Shown: positions 53,015 to 62,710, counted from the stretch's first letter. The stretch: 64,000 nucleotides of DNA from Pseudomonadota bacterium (GCA_027485695.1 JAIXQO010000001.1:1-64000), one strand, 5' to 3'. The notes: generated from the letters alone by a model not told the origin. Numbers and translations: made by a program.

Positions 53015-54457
53015 TTAAGGGTTAACACGTACCAAGCGACGGAGGAAATACATGAATTCAAGCGTCGACTGGCGCCAGGTGTGCTCTTCGGCAAACGCGC
53101 GTACGCCGATTCGATCCAATTTGATCGCTTCTTTCCAAGCGGTCTCCAGGCGTTTCACGTTCGCATTTGAATTCTTGGGTTCGTACTGGACCAAGCGCCC
53201 CACGGTCGGAGAGGTAATCACATCGATTGGGCCCTGAACGGAATAAGCGACCACGGGAGTACCCGATGCAGCGGCTTCGAGCTGCACGAGTCCGAAAGTG
53301 TCCGTTAGACTTGGAAACACGAACATATCGGCGGAAGCGTAGTAAACGGGGAGATCTTTGTAGTTTTTACGGCCCATGAAAACTGCTTTTGGATAGGCCT
53401 TGCGGAGCGCTTCCAATTCTGGACCATCACCGATGATGACCTTGGTGCCCGGGATGTCCATTTTTAGGAAATCAGTGATATTCTTTTCGACTGCGACGCG
53501 GCCGATGTACATGGAGATCGGTGGCTCGAGACCGGCGAAAACAGAGGCATCTTTTTTAGAAGGATGAAATAGCTCTTCATCCACGCCGTGGGACCAGTAA
53601 CGAATACCGTCCGGATTGTATCCACCTTCGATCAGTGCACGAGCCATCGTGTCGGTCGGTACTAAGATGCCGGACGAGGTTCTGTGAAAATTTCTTAGGT
53701 CGGCGTTCACAATCCGTCGGGTGATCTCAGCTCCGAGCGGGAAGTATTTTTTTACGAAGTCCCGTGCGTACTCGGGAAACATCGTGTGATAGGCGGTCGT
53801 GTATGGAATCTTCAGCTTATTCAAAACCGATTGCGCCTGACGGCCGGTGGTACCTTCGACCATGACGTGAACCGCTTGGGGATTCGTATCAGCGAGGATT
53901 TTTTTAAACTCATTAGCACTCATGTAAGAGACGATCAAATCTTGGTAAGGCACGTTCATTGCCGGCTTGAACTGATCCGGCATGATGTACTTGATCGTTA
54001 CTTTTCCACCCGTGAGTTTCTCGACTTGTTCTTTTAAAACCTGCATGACGGTGACGACGCCGCTCTTCTGGCCGTAGTGCGCATCCGTAACGACGAGAAT
54101 CGGACGAGCATCCTGAGCGAATTCTCGAACCAGCGCCTCTTGAGCCTCGCCAGAAAAATATCCTGGCTTCGAGCTCTTACGTGCCCTATTTGAGTCTGCA
54201 CTCCGGAATCTGACCAGATCCGCACTGTCTGAACCTCGCGTGAAAGCTCTCTGGACTGTGTGTAGACAGTTTTCAAACCAGGTAGCTTCCGGTGCAGCAT
54301 GCGCATTTACCGGAGCAACCAGCAATGAAGCCGCGAGCACTCCCAGCGGAAACAGGCGATCACGAACGTTCTGTACGGTTGAAGGACGAGCAGATTCGAA
54401 GATTTTCACTTTATTATTATCGGATCGACTGGCTGGGACTTCAACAAAGACGCCCAT
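53015..54457 (-). CDS. Glycosyltransferase family 4 with a signal peptide
   Basis: The 480-residue protein has a GT-B fold of the GT4 type: ISMYIGRVAVEKNI, VFPSLTDTFGLVQLEAAASG (the E-x7-E region, here D-x7-E) and SVQGPIDVI. What is odd is residues 33-54 (RLFPLGVLAASLLVAPVNAHA), a convincing Sec signal. GT4 enzymes need nucleotide sugars, which are cytoplasmic, so a periplasmic version is unusual; the leader could instead be a membrane anchor. The start has no clear ribosome-binding site. It is upstream of the glycosidase gene by 3 bases. Confidence 0.85.
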   Translation of the reverse strand: MGVFVEVPASRSDNNKVKIFESARPSTVQNVRDRLFPLGVLAASLLVAPVNAHAAPEATWFENCLHTVQRAFTRGSDSADLVRFRSADSNRARKSSKPGYFSGEAQEALVREFAQDARPILVVTDAHYGQKSGVVTVMQVLKEQVEKLTGGKVTIKYIMPDQFKPAMNVPYQDLIVSYMSANEFKKILADTNPQAVHVMVEGTTGRQAQSVLNKLKIPYTTAYHTMFPEYARDFVKKYFPLGAEITRRIVNADLRNFHRTSSGILVPTDTMARALIEGGYNPDGIRYWSHGVDEELFHPSKKDASVFAGLEPPISMYIGRVAVEKNITDFLKMDIPGTKVIIGDGPELEALRKAYPKAVFMGRKNYKDLPVYYASADMFVFPSLTDTFGLVQLEAAASGTPVVAYSVQGPIDVITSPTVGRLVQYEPKNSNANVKRLETAWKEAIKLDRIGVRAFAEEHTWRQSTLEFMYFLRRLVRVNP

Positions 54458-54543
54458 TTCGATGGATGATTCATTCTAGACAACTCGTTTTCGAAAATTA
54501 TTTGACGCTCTTTTCTTGAATCCTCGGAGTTTCCGTCGGTACA

Positions 54544-55293
54544 TTGACTGTAGTGAGCCTAAAAAAAGCCGTAGCCTTGATCGAAAAAAGCGGTGCCCTC
54601 CTGATCTTCCCCATTAACAATCGCGTGGAGCCGCCATCGCTCTGGTTTGAACTCCATCCCGGCGAAAAGATGCTTTGGGAATGGGACGAAAATGGAGACT
54701 CCCGAGTCTCCGATCTGTGGCATTTGAAAACGAAACTCTCCGCCTCGGGCAAGATCGTCTACTCGAAGTGGTATCAAGGACGTGCAACCGCATTTTCGTT
54801 TCCAGTATTCAAATGCCTACTTGCGCTCACAGGTGCTACCCGTGAGGAACCTGAACTCGTTCAGAAAAACGCACGAATCATCCTCGACATCTTGAACTCC
54901 GACTCTCCGCTATCGACCAAACAACTTCGCGAAGCTTGCGGCCTCAAAGGCAAAGAGAATGCGGCCGCCTACGAGCGCGCGCTCAAAGAACTCTGGAAGA
55001 AATTCTTGATCGTGGGTTTCGGAGAAGTCGACGACGGCGCGTTTCCTTCGCTTGCCGTAGGATCTACCCGCGTAATTTTCGAGGAACTCTGGCGCGATGC
55101 TCAGAAGCTGGATCCGCGCGAGGCGAAGTCGATTTTGGAGAAGACACTTACGCCGGATTCACATTTTATGAAGGCCATTCTAAAAGACATGAAGTCTTTA
55201 AAAGAATTAAAACCCGGGAAAGAGCGAGAGCGATTGGACCGGAAGCCGAGCGTAGTTTCCTTCGACGAGCTCAGTCGCCGAAAACGCTTCTAG
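54544..55293 (+). CDS. Winged-helix, AlkZ-related protein
   Basis: A 249-residue protein starting at a TTG (54544) or GTG (54553); neither has a strong ribosome-binding site. It resembles YcaQ/AlkZ-like winged-helix proteins (SLWFELHPGEKMLWEWDE, KIVYSKWYQGRATAFSF, STKQLREACGLKGKENAAA). AlkZ proteins repair DNA by unhooking interstrand cross-links, but only a loose relation can be claimed. The last 87 bases overlap the exonuclease gene tail to tail, which hints at a linked DNA-repair function. Confidence 0.6.
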   Translation: MTVVSLKKAVALIEKSGALLIFPINNRVEPPSLWFELHPGEKMLWEWDENGDSRVSDLWHLKTKLSASGKIVYSKWYQGRATAFSFPVFKCLLALTGATREEPELVQKNARIILDILNSDSPLSTKQLREACGLKGKENAAAYERALKELWKKFLIVGFGEVDDGAFPSLAVGSTRVIFEELWRDAQKLDPREAKSILEKTLTPDSHFMKAILKDMKSLKELKPGKERERLDRKPSVVSFDELSRRKRF

Positions 55294-56283
55294 TTTGAGC
55301 TTCTTCAGGTGCCGGACCAGTGCGCCATTAGATCGATGTTGGACAAAAACGCGCTTGGCCCGAGTTGCGAGAATCGTGTTTACGAGATCATTCCAATCGG
55401 CGTGATCTGACATCACAAAACCACGGTCGTAACGACGCGTGTGTCCGTAGTTCGTCCCTTGCATCCAGCCTGAAGCGAAGGCAGTTTCGAAATTTCCCAA
55501 ACGACTGAGCCAATCTGTTTTTAAGATCGACGGCGGAGCAAGGATCAGCTCTCCACGGATCTCCTGATCATAACGAATGCGCTCGATATCCATCGTCGCA
55601 GCCAGGCGAATTTTTTCCGCACGATAAGCTTGGTTCATTTCCTCGATCGCAGGATGAACGAGCACCGGATGACAAGCGTAAGGAGCGAGTTCGGCAAGAA
55701 TTCTCTGCGCCTTACCTAGCGAGTAGCCAAACAAAAGGCTATTTCGCCCAGACTCTCGATTTTTCATCCACCATTCGTAGATATCATTTCCGTGATCACG
55801 GTTTTTCTCCCACACAAAATGAGGCGTACCAAACGTCGCTTCGGTGATGAACGTATCGCAGTGAACGACTTCGAACGGTGCGCAGCTCGGATCGTGATCA
55901 CGCTTGTAATCACCCGACGCGACCCAAACCTCTCCGTCGCATTCAATTCTCACTTGGGCGGAGCCCAAAATGTGACCGGCGGAATGAAAACTCACCCAGG
56001 CTCGGCCCAGCTGGAACTTTTCTCCGTAAGCAATGCCTCTCGCGGCGATTTTTTCACCGAGCCTGATCTTGAGCAGGCCTACTCCGGATTTTTCACAGTA
56101 ATAGAGGCGACTGCCTCGCCTCGCGTGATCACTGTGCGCGTGGGTCACTACCGCTGTATCAACCGCGCGATGTGGGTCAATGTAGAAATCACCGGCTGCG
56201 CAATAGAGCCCGCGATCAGTCCACTGCACGAGGGGTGCTGAACTTGATGGCGACAAACGGGTTTGTGAAAATAGATCCGACAT
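55207..56283 (-). CDS. Ligase-associated DNA exonuclease (MBL/beta-CASP fold)
   Basis: The 358-residue enzyme has the metallo-beta-lactamase motif HAHSDHA, the GSAQVRIE segment and VASGDYKRDHDP, and beta-CASP features (YSLGKAQRI, SDHADWNDL). It belongs to the ligase-associated exonucleases that normally sit with an ATP-dependent DNA ligase and a DEXH helicase; neither is in this window. GGAGAGCGAAA before the ATG at 56283 fixes the start (an upstream ATG at 56346 is rejected). It overlaps the winged-helix gene by 87 bases at the 3' ends. Confidence 0.92.
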   Translation of the reverse strand: MSDLFSQTRLSPSSSAPLVQWTDRGLYCAAGDFYIDPHRAVDTAVVTHAHSDHARRGSRLYYCEKSGVGLLKIRLGEKIAARGIAYGEKFQLGRAWVSFHSAGHILGSAQVRIECDGEVWVASGDYKRDHDPSCAPFEVVHCDTFITEATFGTPHFVWEKNRDHGNDIYEWWMKNRESGRNSLLFGYSLGKAQRILAELAPYACHPVLVHPAIEEMNQAYRAEKIRLAATMDIERIRYDQEIRGELILAPPSILKTDWLSRLGNFETAFASGWMQGTNYGHTRRYDRGFVMSDHADWNDLVNTILATRAKRVFVQHRSNGALVRHLKKLKLEAFSATELVEGNYARLPVQSLSLFPGF

Positions 56284-56452
56284 TTTCGCTCTCCATCCTC
56301 CACTTGCAGGTGCGTCCGGTAAACAGCAAAAAAGCCGCAATTCCACGCCATGGAACGAATTTAAACGAAGGTAGGATCAGATTTTTTATTGAATCACCCT
56401 CATTGCGATGTTAATGGCGCAACGCGTTAACAACCCCCCCGAGGACACTTTC

Positions 56453-58591
56453 ATGAAACGAAATACTTTCATTCGCTCTTGCCGCAAGCCAATTGCGAAT
56501 CTTTTGATGACGACCCTTCTTGCTGGCGTCGTCTCCCCTCTTGCTCATGCAGCACCAGACCCACGTGGCGAAATCTGGGAGTACGATCCAGGCGCTCCAA
56601 AAGATTCCCGCTGGCCGGATTTCATCGCTGAAACTCCCAACTACCGCGCGTTCGGATCTGCCGTCTATGACATGACCGCGCGCCGTTACAATCTTCGCCA
56701 AGAACCAGGCGATAAGTTCCGTTGGAAAGTCGGCCCAATGTGGGGACGCGGACGTTTCACGCCGAACAGCGTGAAAGTTTTCATCGTCGGTCAAGAAGGC
56801 GCGCAAGACGAAAACACGTCGAACCGCACGTTCACGGGATCAACCGGGACGAAGATGCAAAACTTCATCAACTACCTCGGGATTAACCGTAGCTACCTGT
56901 TCATGAACACGTTCTCCTACACGATTACGGGTCAATACTCGTACTTCCCGAAGCCCGAAGATTCGGCCGCGACCAAGCGTTCGGCTGAGATCTTCACCAA
57001 GGCGATTCAGTGGATGGCCCAGTCTCCACAAAGCGTGATTGTCCAACATCGTCATGCGATGTTCGACTACATGGTCAGCCAAAACCGCGGAACCCTCGCC
57101 CTCATCATCGGTGTCGGCGCTGCCGGTAAGGACAGCGTTCACACCTGGATTCGATCCAAAGGTGGCAACTGCTCCAAAGCTGACCTCTCCCGCACATTCT
57201 GCCGCGCTGACAACATTGCTCCCGGCGTGATCGCAATCGCAGTCCCACATCCGGGCGCAGCGAGCGGTCGTAACGGTGGCGAAGGCGCTGCGAACTCGCT
57301 TCGCGAAGTTTTCCCTCGTCGCGCTCAAGTGATCGCCGACTACATCCAACGTAATCCGAACTGGCTTCCAGCCGATGCGGGCGCTTTCCGCAACTTCGCT
57401 CGCCCGATGTTCTACAAGGACGCTCCGATTCCTTATCGCGACTTCGCGTTCGGAACGAACCCACGCATGGGTCGTGACGGCACGACGACGAATCGCCGCG
57501 GTGCGGACGGAATCCAGATCTATGGCGAAGAAGGTTGTTACAACAACAAGATCCGCACACCAGACGGCCGCTGCCCTCAAGATACGGCTGCTCCGTCTCA
57601 CTACCTGAAGTACAACGAGCCACGCGACGAGCGCAGCCGTTTCACGATGGCTCCCGAAGATCTTCCTTGGGAAAGCCCAAAAAGCGTCGCTGGTCGTCGC
57701 GCGTATGACGAAGGCCCGGGCAAATTCGCTCGCGTCCTCATGGGTAACGGCGGTCAATGGCCGAACTTCCAAGCACTGGGCGTGACTTCTTCGCCTTCGT
57801 TCGGATACGGAGCCATCTATCGCGGTAACCTCTACAATGCGAAAATGCTCGTGCTCGCAGATCAAGAGTCGAACGACGACTTGTTCTCGGGTCGCGCTTT
57901 GACCGGCACCGGTGGACAACGATTCCAAACGTGGCTTGACAGTGTGGGCGCTCGCCCAGGAAATTACGCGATCGTTCGCACGCTTCCCGTCGACACGCTC
58001 GATCTCCCAGAAGCTCGCGTTCGTGAGATCGCCACCAACCCTCAGGTCGTCGCCGTTCGCCGCGAGATCCTGAATGCGATTCTTGCCGAAGGAAAAACTC
58101 GTCTGATCGTTACGGTGGGACCAGCCGCCGCAGCCGCAGTTGCCCAGTATCGTCCAAACGTTCCTGTGATTGACCTGGTCGCTCCGAACGACGTATCCCA
58201 CGTCGCTCAGTGGGTTCAGGGTGCTCAGCGCGTCTTGGCCACCTCGAACGAGTTCCGTGGACAATTCGCCTATACGGGTGAGTTGACCGCGATTCCTCGC
58301 GAAGATCTGCCCGCTTACACTCGCTGGTGGATGGGAACGAGCGGAACGCGTTCGGCTCGTGCATTCACCGGAAGCAACGCCAACCCTTCTTGGAGACCTG
58401 AATACTACCAATTCAATGCTCCAGATTGGGTCAACGGCCGCAACTTCCCAGCCGATCCAAATACGATGGGCCCAAGAGAGCGCAACTCCCTCGACGCGTT
58501 CACACGAGTGAACTTCGAAGGACCTGCAGTGGCAGAAGACGCTGTGGATCCTCTCGATGTCGGTGGAGAAGAAGACGCACCAAGAAACTAG
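56453..58591 (+). CDS. Secreted protein with two uracil-DNA-glycosylase-like domains
   Basis: The 712-residue protein starts at 56453 (GAGGA upstream) with a signal peptide of about 33 residues. Domain 1 has VFIVGQEGAQDENTSNRTFT (109-128; UDG motif 1 is G-E-x-P-G-x2-E-D-x-G-x-P-F) and an HP motif at 266-267 (AVPHPGAAS). A second, similar unit lies at 465-580 (MLVLADQESNDDLFSGRALT, then LIVTVGPAAAAAVAQY), but its HP motif is absent. A secreted UDG-like protein is very unusual. Codon use is strongly biased toward highly expressed genes (CGC/CGT, GGT, TTC). A strong terminator follows. Confidence 0.85.
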   Translation: MKRNTFIRSCRKPIANLLMTTLLAGVVSPLAHAAPDPRGEIWEYDPGAPKDSRWPDFIAETPNYRAFGSAVYDMTARRYNLRQEPGDKFRWKVGPMWGRGRFTPNSVKVFIVGQEGAQDENTSNRTFTGSTGTKMQNFINYLGINRSYLFMNTFSYTITGQYSYFPKPEDSAATKRSAEIFTKAIQWMAQSPQSVIVQHRHAMFDYMVSQNRGTLALIIGVGAAGKDSVHTWIRSKGGNCSKADLSRTFCRADNIAPGVIAIAVPHPGAASGRNGGEGAANSLREVFPRRAQVIADYIQRNPNWLPADAGAFRNFARPMFYKDAPIPYRDFAFGTNPRMGRDGTTTNRRGADGIQIYGEEGCYNNKIRTPDGRCPQDTAAPSHYLKYNEPRDERSRFTMAPEDLPWESPKSVAGRRAYDEGPGKFARVLMGNGGQWPNFQALGVTSSPSFGYGAIYRGNLYNAKMLVLADQESNDDLFSGRALTGTGGQRFQTWLDSVGARPGNYAIVRTLPVDTLDLPEARVREIATNPQVVAVRREILNAILAEGKTRLIVTVGPAAAAAVAQYRPNVPVIDLVAPNDVSHVAQWVQGAQRVLATSNEFRGQFAYTGELTAIPREDLPAYTRWWMGTSGTRSARAFTGSNANPSWRPEYYQFNAPDWVNGRNFPADPNTMGPRERNSLDAFTRVNFEGPAVAEDAVDPLDVGGEEDAPRN

Positions 58592-58613
58592 TCTCGGGCC
58601 AGAAAACACACTC

Positions 58614-58655
58614 AAACCCGCTGAAGCCGTGCTCCGGTTTCAGCGGGTTTTTTTT
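58614..58655 (+). terminator. Rho-independent terminator
   Basis: AAACCCGCTGAA pairs with TTTCAGCGGG around a short inner stem and loop and is followed by eight T. It lies 23 bases after the secreted UDG-like gene. Confidence 0.95.
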
Positions 58656-58690
58656 GCTTCGAGATCGTCTATTCTATCCGTTGATTTTAT

Positions 58691-60463
58691 TTGAGTGCAC
58701 GATATGCTCGATCCGTGGTGATCCCAAGCATCCTCATCTTGTTCAATGTCGCCATCATCGCGACGACGGCCGTGGTGCTGGTTCGATCTTTTCAACACTG
58801 GAAACTGCCCGCGGTACGGCTCCTCATCTTCGTGAATCTCTGCTTCTGCTGGATCGCTTTCTGCACGTTGAGCGTATTTACGATCAATGATTTCGAACTC
58901 AAGGTACTCTTCTCGAGATTACGGTACTTGGGCCTAGCTCCGATCGCCCCTTGCTGGCTGTATTTCATCGGCGTGGTCTATGAGAAATGGTCACCGCTAC
59001 GAAACAGAGCAGTTTTACTCGCGCTATTCGTACCCTGCATGATCACCTGGGCCGTCGTACTCGTACCTAGCCTAAATTCCTATATCGTCACGCACGTCGA
59101 ACCCATCACCCTGTACGGAATGTCCGTGGTCAAATTCACCACCGGATCTTGGTTTCCGTATCACCTGATGTTTTCTTCGGGACTCATCACCCTTTCCCTC
59201 CTTTTGGGTATCAAGGTTTTCGCCACTGAATCTGGCGTCAAGCGCAAGCAAGTCATGGTCCTCGTCGCCGGTTGCGTAGCGGCGGCCGCCGTCCACAACT
59301 ACTGCGTGATCACCAACTCGCCGTTTCGTTGGTTGATGGCCCCGAGCGCTACTTTTCTGTTCAATCAAATCGCGGTCGTCTACGCCGTCTCTCGCCACCA
59401 CCTCCTGAATTTGGCCAACTTCGCTCACGAAAAAATCTTCCAAGACCTACCGGACCCCGTGCTCGTCGAAGACCACCAGGGGAGAATCCGCGCATTCAAC
59501 CAGGCCGCCGGAAAACTGCTGAAGCTCCAGGCAAGCGACATTGGGGAACCTGCCGCATCCCGCTTGCCACACAATCAGTCGAGCCCAACAGAAATACGCA
59601 TCACTGACCAGGGAGTGGAACGATATTTCGCTCTCGAACTCAGGGACCTGACCATCGAAAATGACGAAAGAACTGGAAAAATCGTGTTTTTTCGTGAAAT
59701 CACTGTACAAAAAACAATTGAGAACCGCCTGAGTGAGAGACTTGAATTCAAAGCGCGATTGCTTTCGCTCATCGCCCACGATCTCTCCGGAAACATCAAA
59801 AACCAGGTCATGCTCTCGACGGTCCTTGAAGAACGAACTTCACCTGAAAACAGAGAACTCATCGATCTCTTCGTCGAAAGCTCCTCTGCCTCCCAAGACT
59901 TGATGTCTAACATTTTGTCTTGGTCTAAAACTCAGCAAGGTCGATTTCAGCCAATCAAACGGCCGTTCGAGATACACGCCCTCATTCGAGACTGTCTGGA
60001 GGCGCTCGAAGTATCCATTCGCATCAAAGACATCCGTATTAATCATCAAGATTTGAATGGACCAATCGTGATTGATGGCGACTCCGAGATGATCGCTTCT
60101 GTGCTGAGGAACCTACTTTCGAACGCCATTCGATTCTCACTTGCGGGCAAAACGATTCAAATCCGTACCAGCCAAAACTCAGATTTCATCCGCGTAGAGG
60201 TCGTCGATGAAGGAACAGGAATCGAGCCTGAACAACTTCGGCATCTGATGAGCCAATCCCCTAGCTCCACTCCTTCTGCTATTCGTTTTCATAGAAGGAG
60301 TGGTTATGGAATCGGACTTTCGATTGCACGTCGGTTCATTGGACTTCATGGCGGTGATTTCGGCATTCATTCCACGGTCGGGATCGGCACTACGGTCTAC
60401 TTCACACTGCCCACCATCCGCGCATCAGCGCATCCGTCCACTTTTATGGACTTACACGTATAA
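58691..60463 (+). CDS. Membrane histidine kinase with 7TM sensor and PAS domain
   Basis: The 590-residue protein has seven or so membrane helices in residues 8-235 (HisKA-7TM type), a PAS domain (about 245-345; DLPDPVLVEDHQGRIRAFNQ), a dimerisation/phosphoacceptor region with H363 (SLIAHDLSGN), and the ATPase domain with N-box LLSNAIRFS, G1 VVDEGTGIEPE and G2 GYGIGLSIARRF. It reads a membrane or extracellular signal. No partner regulator is adjacent. The start is a TTG (58691) or GTG (58715); neither has a good ribosome-binding site. Confidence 0.92.
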   Translation: MSARYARSVVIPSILILFNVAIIATTAVVLVRSFQHWKLPAVRLLIFVNLCFCWIAFCTLSVFTINDFELKVLFSRLRYLGLAPIAPCWLYFIGVVYEKWSPLRNRAVLLALFVPCMITWAVVLVPSLNSYIVTHVEPITLYGMSVVKFTTGSWFPYHLMFSSGLITLSLLLGIKVFATESGVKRKQVMVLVAGCVAAAAVHNYCVITNSPFRWLMAPSATFLFNQIAVVYAVSRHHLLNLANFAHEKIFQDLPDPVLVEDHQGRIRAFNQAAGKLLKLQASDIGEPAASRLPHNQSSPTEIRITDQGVERYFALELRDLTIENDERTGKIVFFREITVQKTIENRLSERLEFKARLLSLIAHDLSGNIKNQVMLSTVLEERTSPENRELIDLFVESSSASQDLMSNILSWSKTQQGRFQPIKRPFEIHALIRDCLEALEVSIRIKDIRINHQDLNGPIVIDGDSEMIASVLRNLLSNAIRFSLAGKTIQIRTSQNSDFIRVEVVDEGTGIEPEQLRHLMSQSPSSTPSAIRFHRRSGYGIGLSIARRFIGLHGGDFGIHSTVGIGTTVYFTLPTIRASAHPSTFMDLHV

Positions 60464-60554
60464 TTCTTGATTGTTGACCTGCCATTCGCTTTGTCGATTC
60501 GGCGGTATTTTATCATGTTTTCTAGTATATTTACTGCATGATGAGGAGAATCCT

Positions 60555-61448
60555 TTGGATACGCTAGATATCCTCGAAGCCGAATCCGTACACGTCCTTC
60601 GTGAAGTGGCAGCGCAATTCAAGCGCCCCGTCTTGTTGTTTTCCGGCGGCAAGGATTCCCTCGTTCTATTGAGACTCTCTGAAAAAGCATTTCGTCCCGG
60701 AAAATTTCCGTATCCCGTTCTCCATATCGACACCGGACACAATTTCGAAGAGACCCTCTCGTTTCGCGATCAAACGATCGAACGGCTCAGCGAGCAGATG
60801 ATCGTTAGACGAGTCGAGGACTCTATTCAAGCAGGGCGCGCTCAAGATGAGACCGGCCCGTATCCTAGTCGCAATCGTCAACAGAGCGTGACACTCCTCG
60901 ATGCGATTCGAGAATTTGGATTCGACGCCGCGATCGGTGGTGCGAGACGCGACGAAGAAAAAGCGCGGGCTAAAGAACGATTCTTCTCCTATCGGAATGC
61001 GCAAGGCGGCTGGGAACCGCATCAGCAACGCCCAGAACTCTGGAATCTATACAACGGCCGGATTCATCTGGGCGAACAAATGCGCGTTTTTCCTCTCAAC
61101 AACTGGACCGAGTTCGATGTTTGGTCCTACATTAAGCGAGAGAGACTCGAAATTCCCTCACTCTATTTCAGTCACCAACGTACCTGCGTGCGCAGGGCTG
61201 ACGGCTCGTGGCTTCCGATGTCCAAGCATGTAACACCACCACCGGGCGACCTCGTTGAAACTCGCACGGTTCGATTCCGTACGGTCGGTGACATGACCTG
61301 CACATCCCCGGTCTTCTCGCAGGCCTCTAGCCTGGATGAGATCATCGAAGAGATTCGAACGGCCGAGTTCAGCGAACGCGGATCAAGAGCGGACGATCAG
61401 AGATCGGAAACTGCGATGGAAGACCGTAAGCGCGAAGGGTATTTCTAA
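60555..61448 (+). CDS. cysD: Sulfate adenylyltransferase subunit 2 (CysD)
   Basis: The 297-residue enzyme starts at TTG 60555, seven bases after GAGGAG (60542-60547). It holds the PP-loop LFSGGKDSLVLL and the family segments IDTGHNFEETL and GGARRDEEKARAKERFFS. With CysN it makes adenylyl sulfate from ATP and sulfate, the first step of assimilation. Longer frames upstream are rejected because they lack a ribosome-binding site. It overlaps cysN by one base. Confidence 0.97.
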   Translation: MDTLDILEAESVHVLREVAAQFKRPVLLFSGGKDSLVLLRLSEKAFRPGKFPYPVLHIDTGHNFEETLSFRDQTIERLSEQMIVRRVEDSIQAGRAQDETGPYPSRNRQQSVTLLDAIREFGFDAAIGGARRDEEKARAKERFFSYRNAQGGWEPHQQRPELWNLYNGRIHLGEQMRVFPLNNWTEFDVWSYIKRERLEIPSLYFSHQRTCVRRADGSWLPMSKHVTPPPGDLVETRTVRFRTVGDMTCTSPVFSQASSLDEIIEEIRTAEFSERGSRADDQRSETAMEDRKREGYF

Positions 61449-62710
61449 TGGACCAACTCCGATTTATGACCGCTGGTCACGTGGATGATGGCAAGAGCAC
61501 GCTGATTGGACGACTCTTCCTTGATCACGGGAAAATCCTGAAGGACCAACTGCAAACAATCGAGCGCGCGAGCCGCAATCAGGGCAAGAGCGAAACCAAT
61601 CTTGCGCTTTTTACGGATGGTCTAAAAGCCGAACGTGAAAAAGGCATCACCATCGATGTTGCCTACCGCTACTTCTCGACGCAGCAACGGAAATTCATCA
61701 TTGCCGACGCTCCCGGACATTACGAATACACACGCAATATGGTAACCGCGGCTTCGCAGGTCGATGCCGCCGTCATTCTTGTAGATGCCACTCGCGGAAT
61801 GGCTGAGCAGACTCGGCGTCACGCCTGGCTCATTCACTGGTTAGGCGTCAGAAACATCGTTTTCGCCTTAAATAAGATGGATCTCCTCGACTACAGCGAA
61901 AAAGTATTCCGAGAGCGTGAAAAGGAAATCATCGATTGGATCAAACCGATCGCTCACGGTCTTGATTTTACCTTGATGCCGATAGCGGCGCTGAAGGGCG
62001 ATAATATTCTCCGTCCGTCCCCAGACCTCAACTGGTACACCGGAAAAACGCTCGATCAATGGCTGCATGAGACCCCCGCGCGTTCGTTTCCCGCGGCCAA
62101 ATATCCGACACGACTCTCTATTCAAGGTGCCGTAAGCACAATTGGCGATTCTGAAAACTATACGGGAACACTCGCGTCGGGTGTCCTGACGATCGGTGAT
62201 GAACTGCATGTCGCCCAAGACGACCGGATCATCCAAGTTCAAGGAATCTGGAAAAGCGGTCAAAAAACCGATCAGGTTCAAGCGGGGGAAGCGATTCAAA
62301 TTTCCCTATCAAATGGGGAAAAACTCAGTCGCGGCCAACTTCTAGAGGAGCCTGAGTACCCCACTAAAAAATCCAATCGCTGGCTCGTCGAGTTCTGCGC
62401 AATGACAGACGACTCAATGCCGATGGATACGGCATTTTTCGCACGCCACTTTACTTCGGAGACGCCAGCATCGTTCGAATGCATCGATGAGACTCTGGAC
62501 CTTCGTACTTTGCAGTGGGCTCCGACCGAGCATGCCACCCTTACGTCCCCTCAAATTGGTCGTGGCGTCCTCAGTTTTGCTTCGCCCATCACGGCCGATG
62601 CATTCGGCTCCATTCCAGGAGCCGGTCGGATGATTCTGATACGTGAAAGCGATCATGCGACCGCTGTCGCTGTACTTCTCAAAGAAGCTCTGCCCGATAC
62701 GATTAGTTGA
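61448..62710 (+). CDS. cysN: Sulfate adenylyltransferase subunit 1, GTPase (CysN)
   Basis: The 420-residue GTPase has P-loop GHVDDGKST (residues 10-18), DAPGHYEYTRNM, NKMDLLDY and the EF-Tu-like domains 2 and 3. It drives CysD by GTP hydrolysis. It is shorter than E. coli CysN (475) because the N-terminal extension is missing and there is no CysC fusion. Its last 8 bases overlap the convergent cysC. Confidence 0.97.
   Translation: MDQLRFMTAGHVDDGKSTLIGRLFLDHGKILKDQLQTIERASRNQGKSETNLALFTDGLKAEREKGITIDVAYRYFSTQQRKFIIADAPGHYEYTRNMVTAASQVDAAVILVDATRGMAEQTRRHAWLIHWLGVRNIVFALNKMDLLDYSEKVFREREKEIIDWIKPIAHGLDFTLMPIAALKGDNILRPSPDLNWYTGKTLDQWLHETPARSFPAAKYPTRLSIQGAVSTIGDSENYTGTLASGVLTIGDELHVAQDDRIIQVQGIWKSGQKTDQVQAGEAIQISLSNGEKLSRGQLLEEPEYPTKKSNRWLVEFCAMTDDSMPMDTAFFARHFTSETPASFECIDETLDLRTLQWAPTEHATLTSPQIGRGVLSFASPITADAFGSIPGAGRMILIRESDHATAVAVLLKEALPDTIS

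Noticed and set aside
56840..58615. A 591-codon open frame on the minus strand opposite the secreted UDG-like gene
   Set aside because: It has no ribosome-binding site, no domain-like sequence and unusual Arg/Val/Ser content. Strong codon bias of the true gene on the other strand keeps the antisense frame open.
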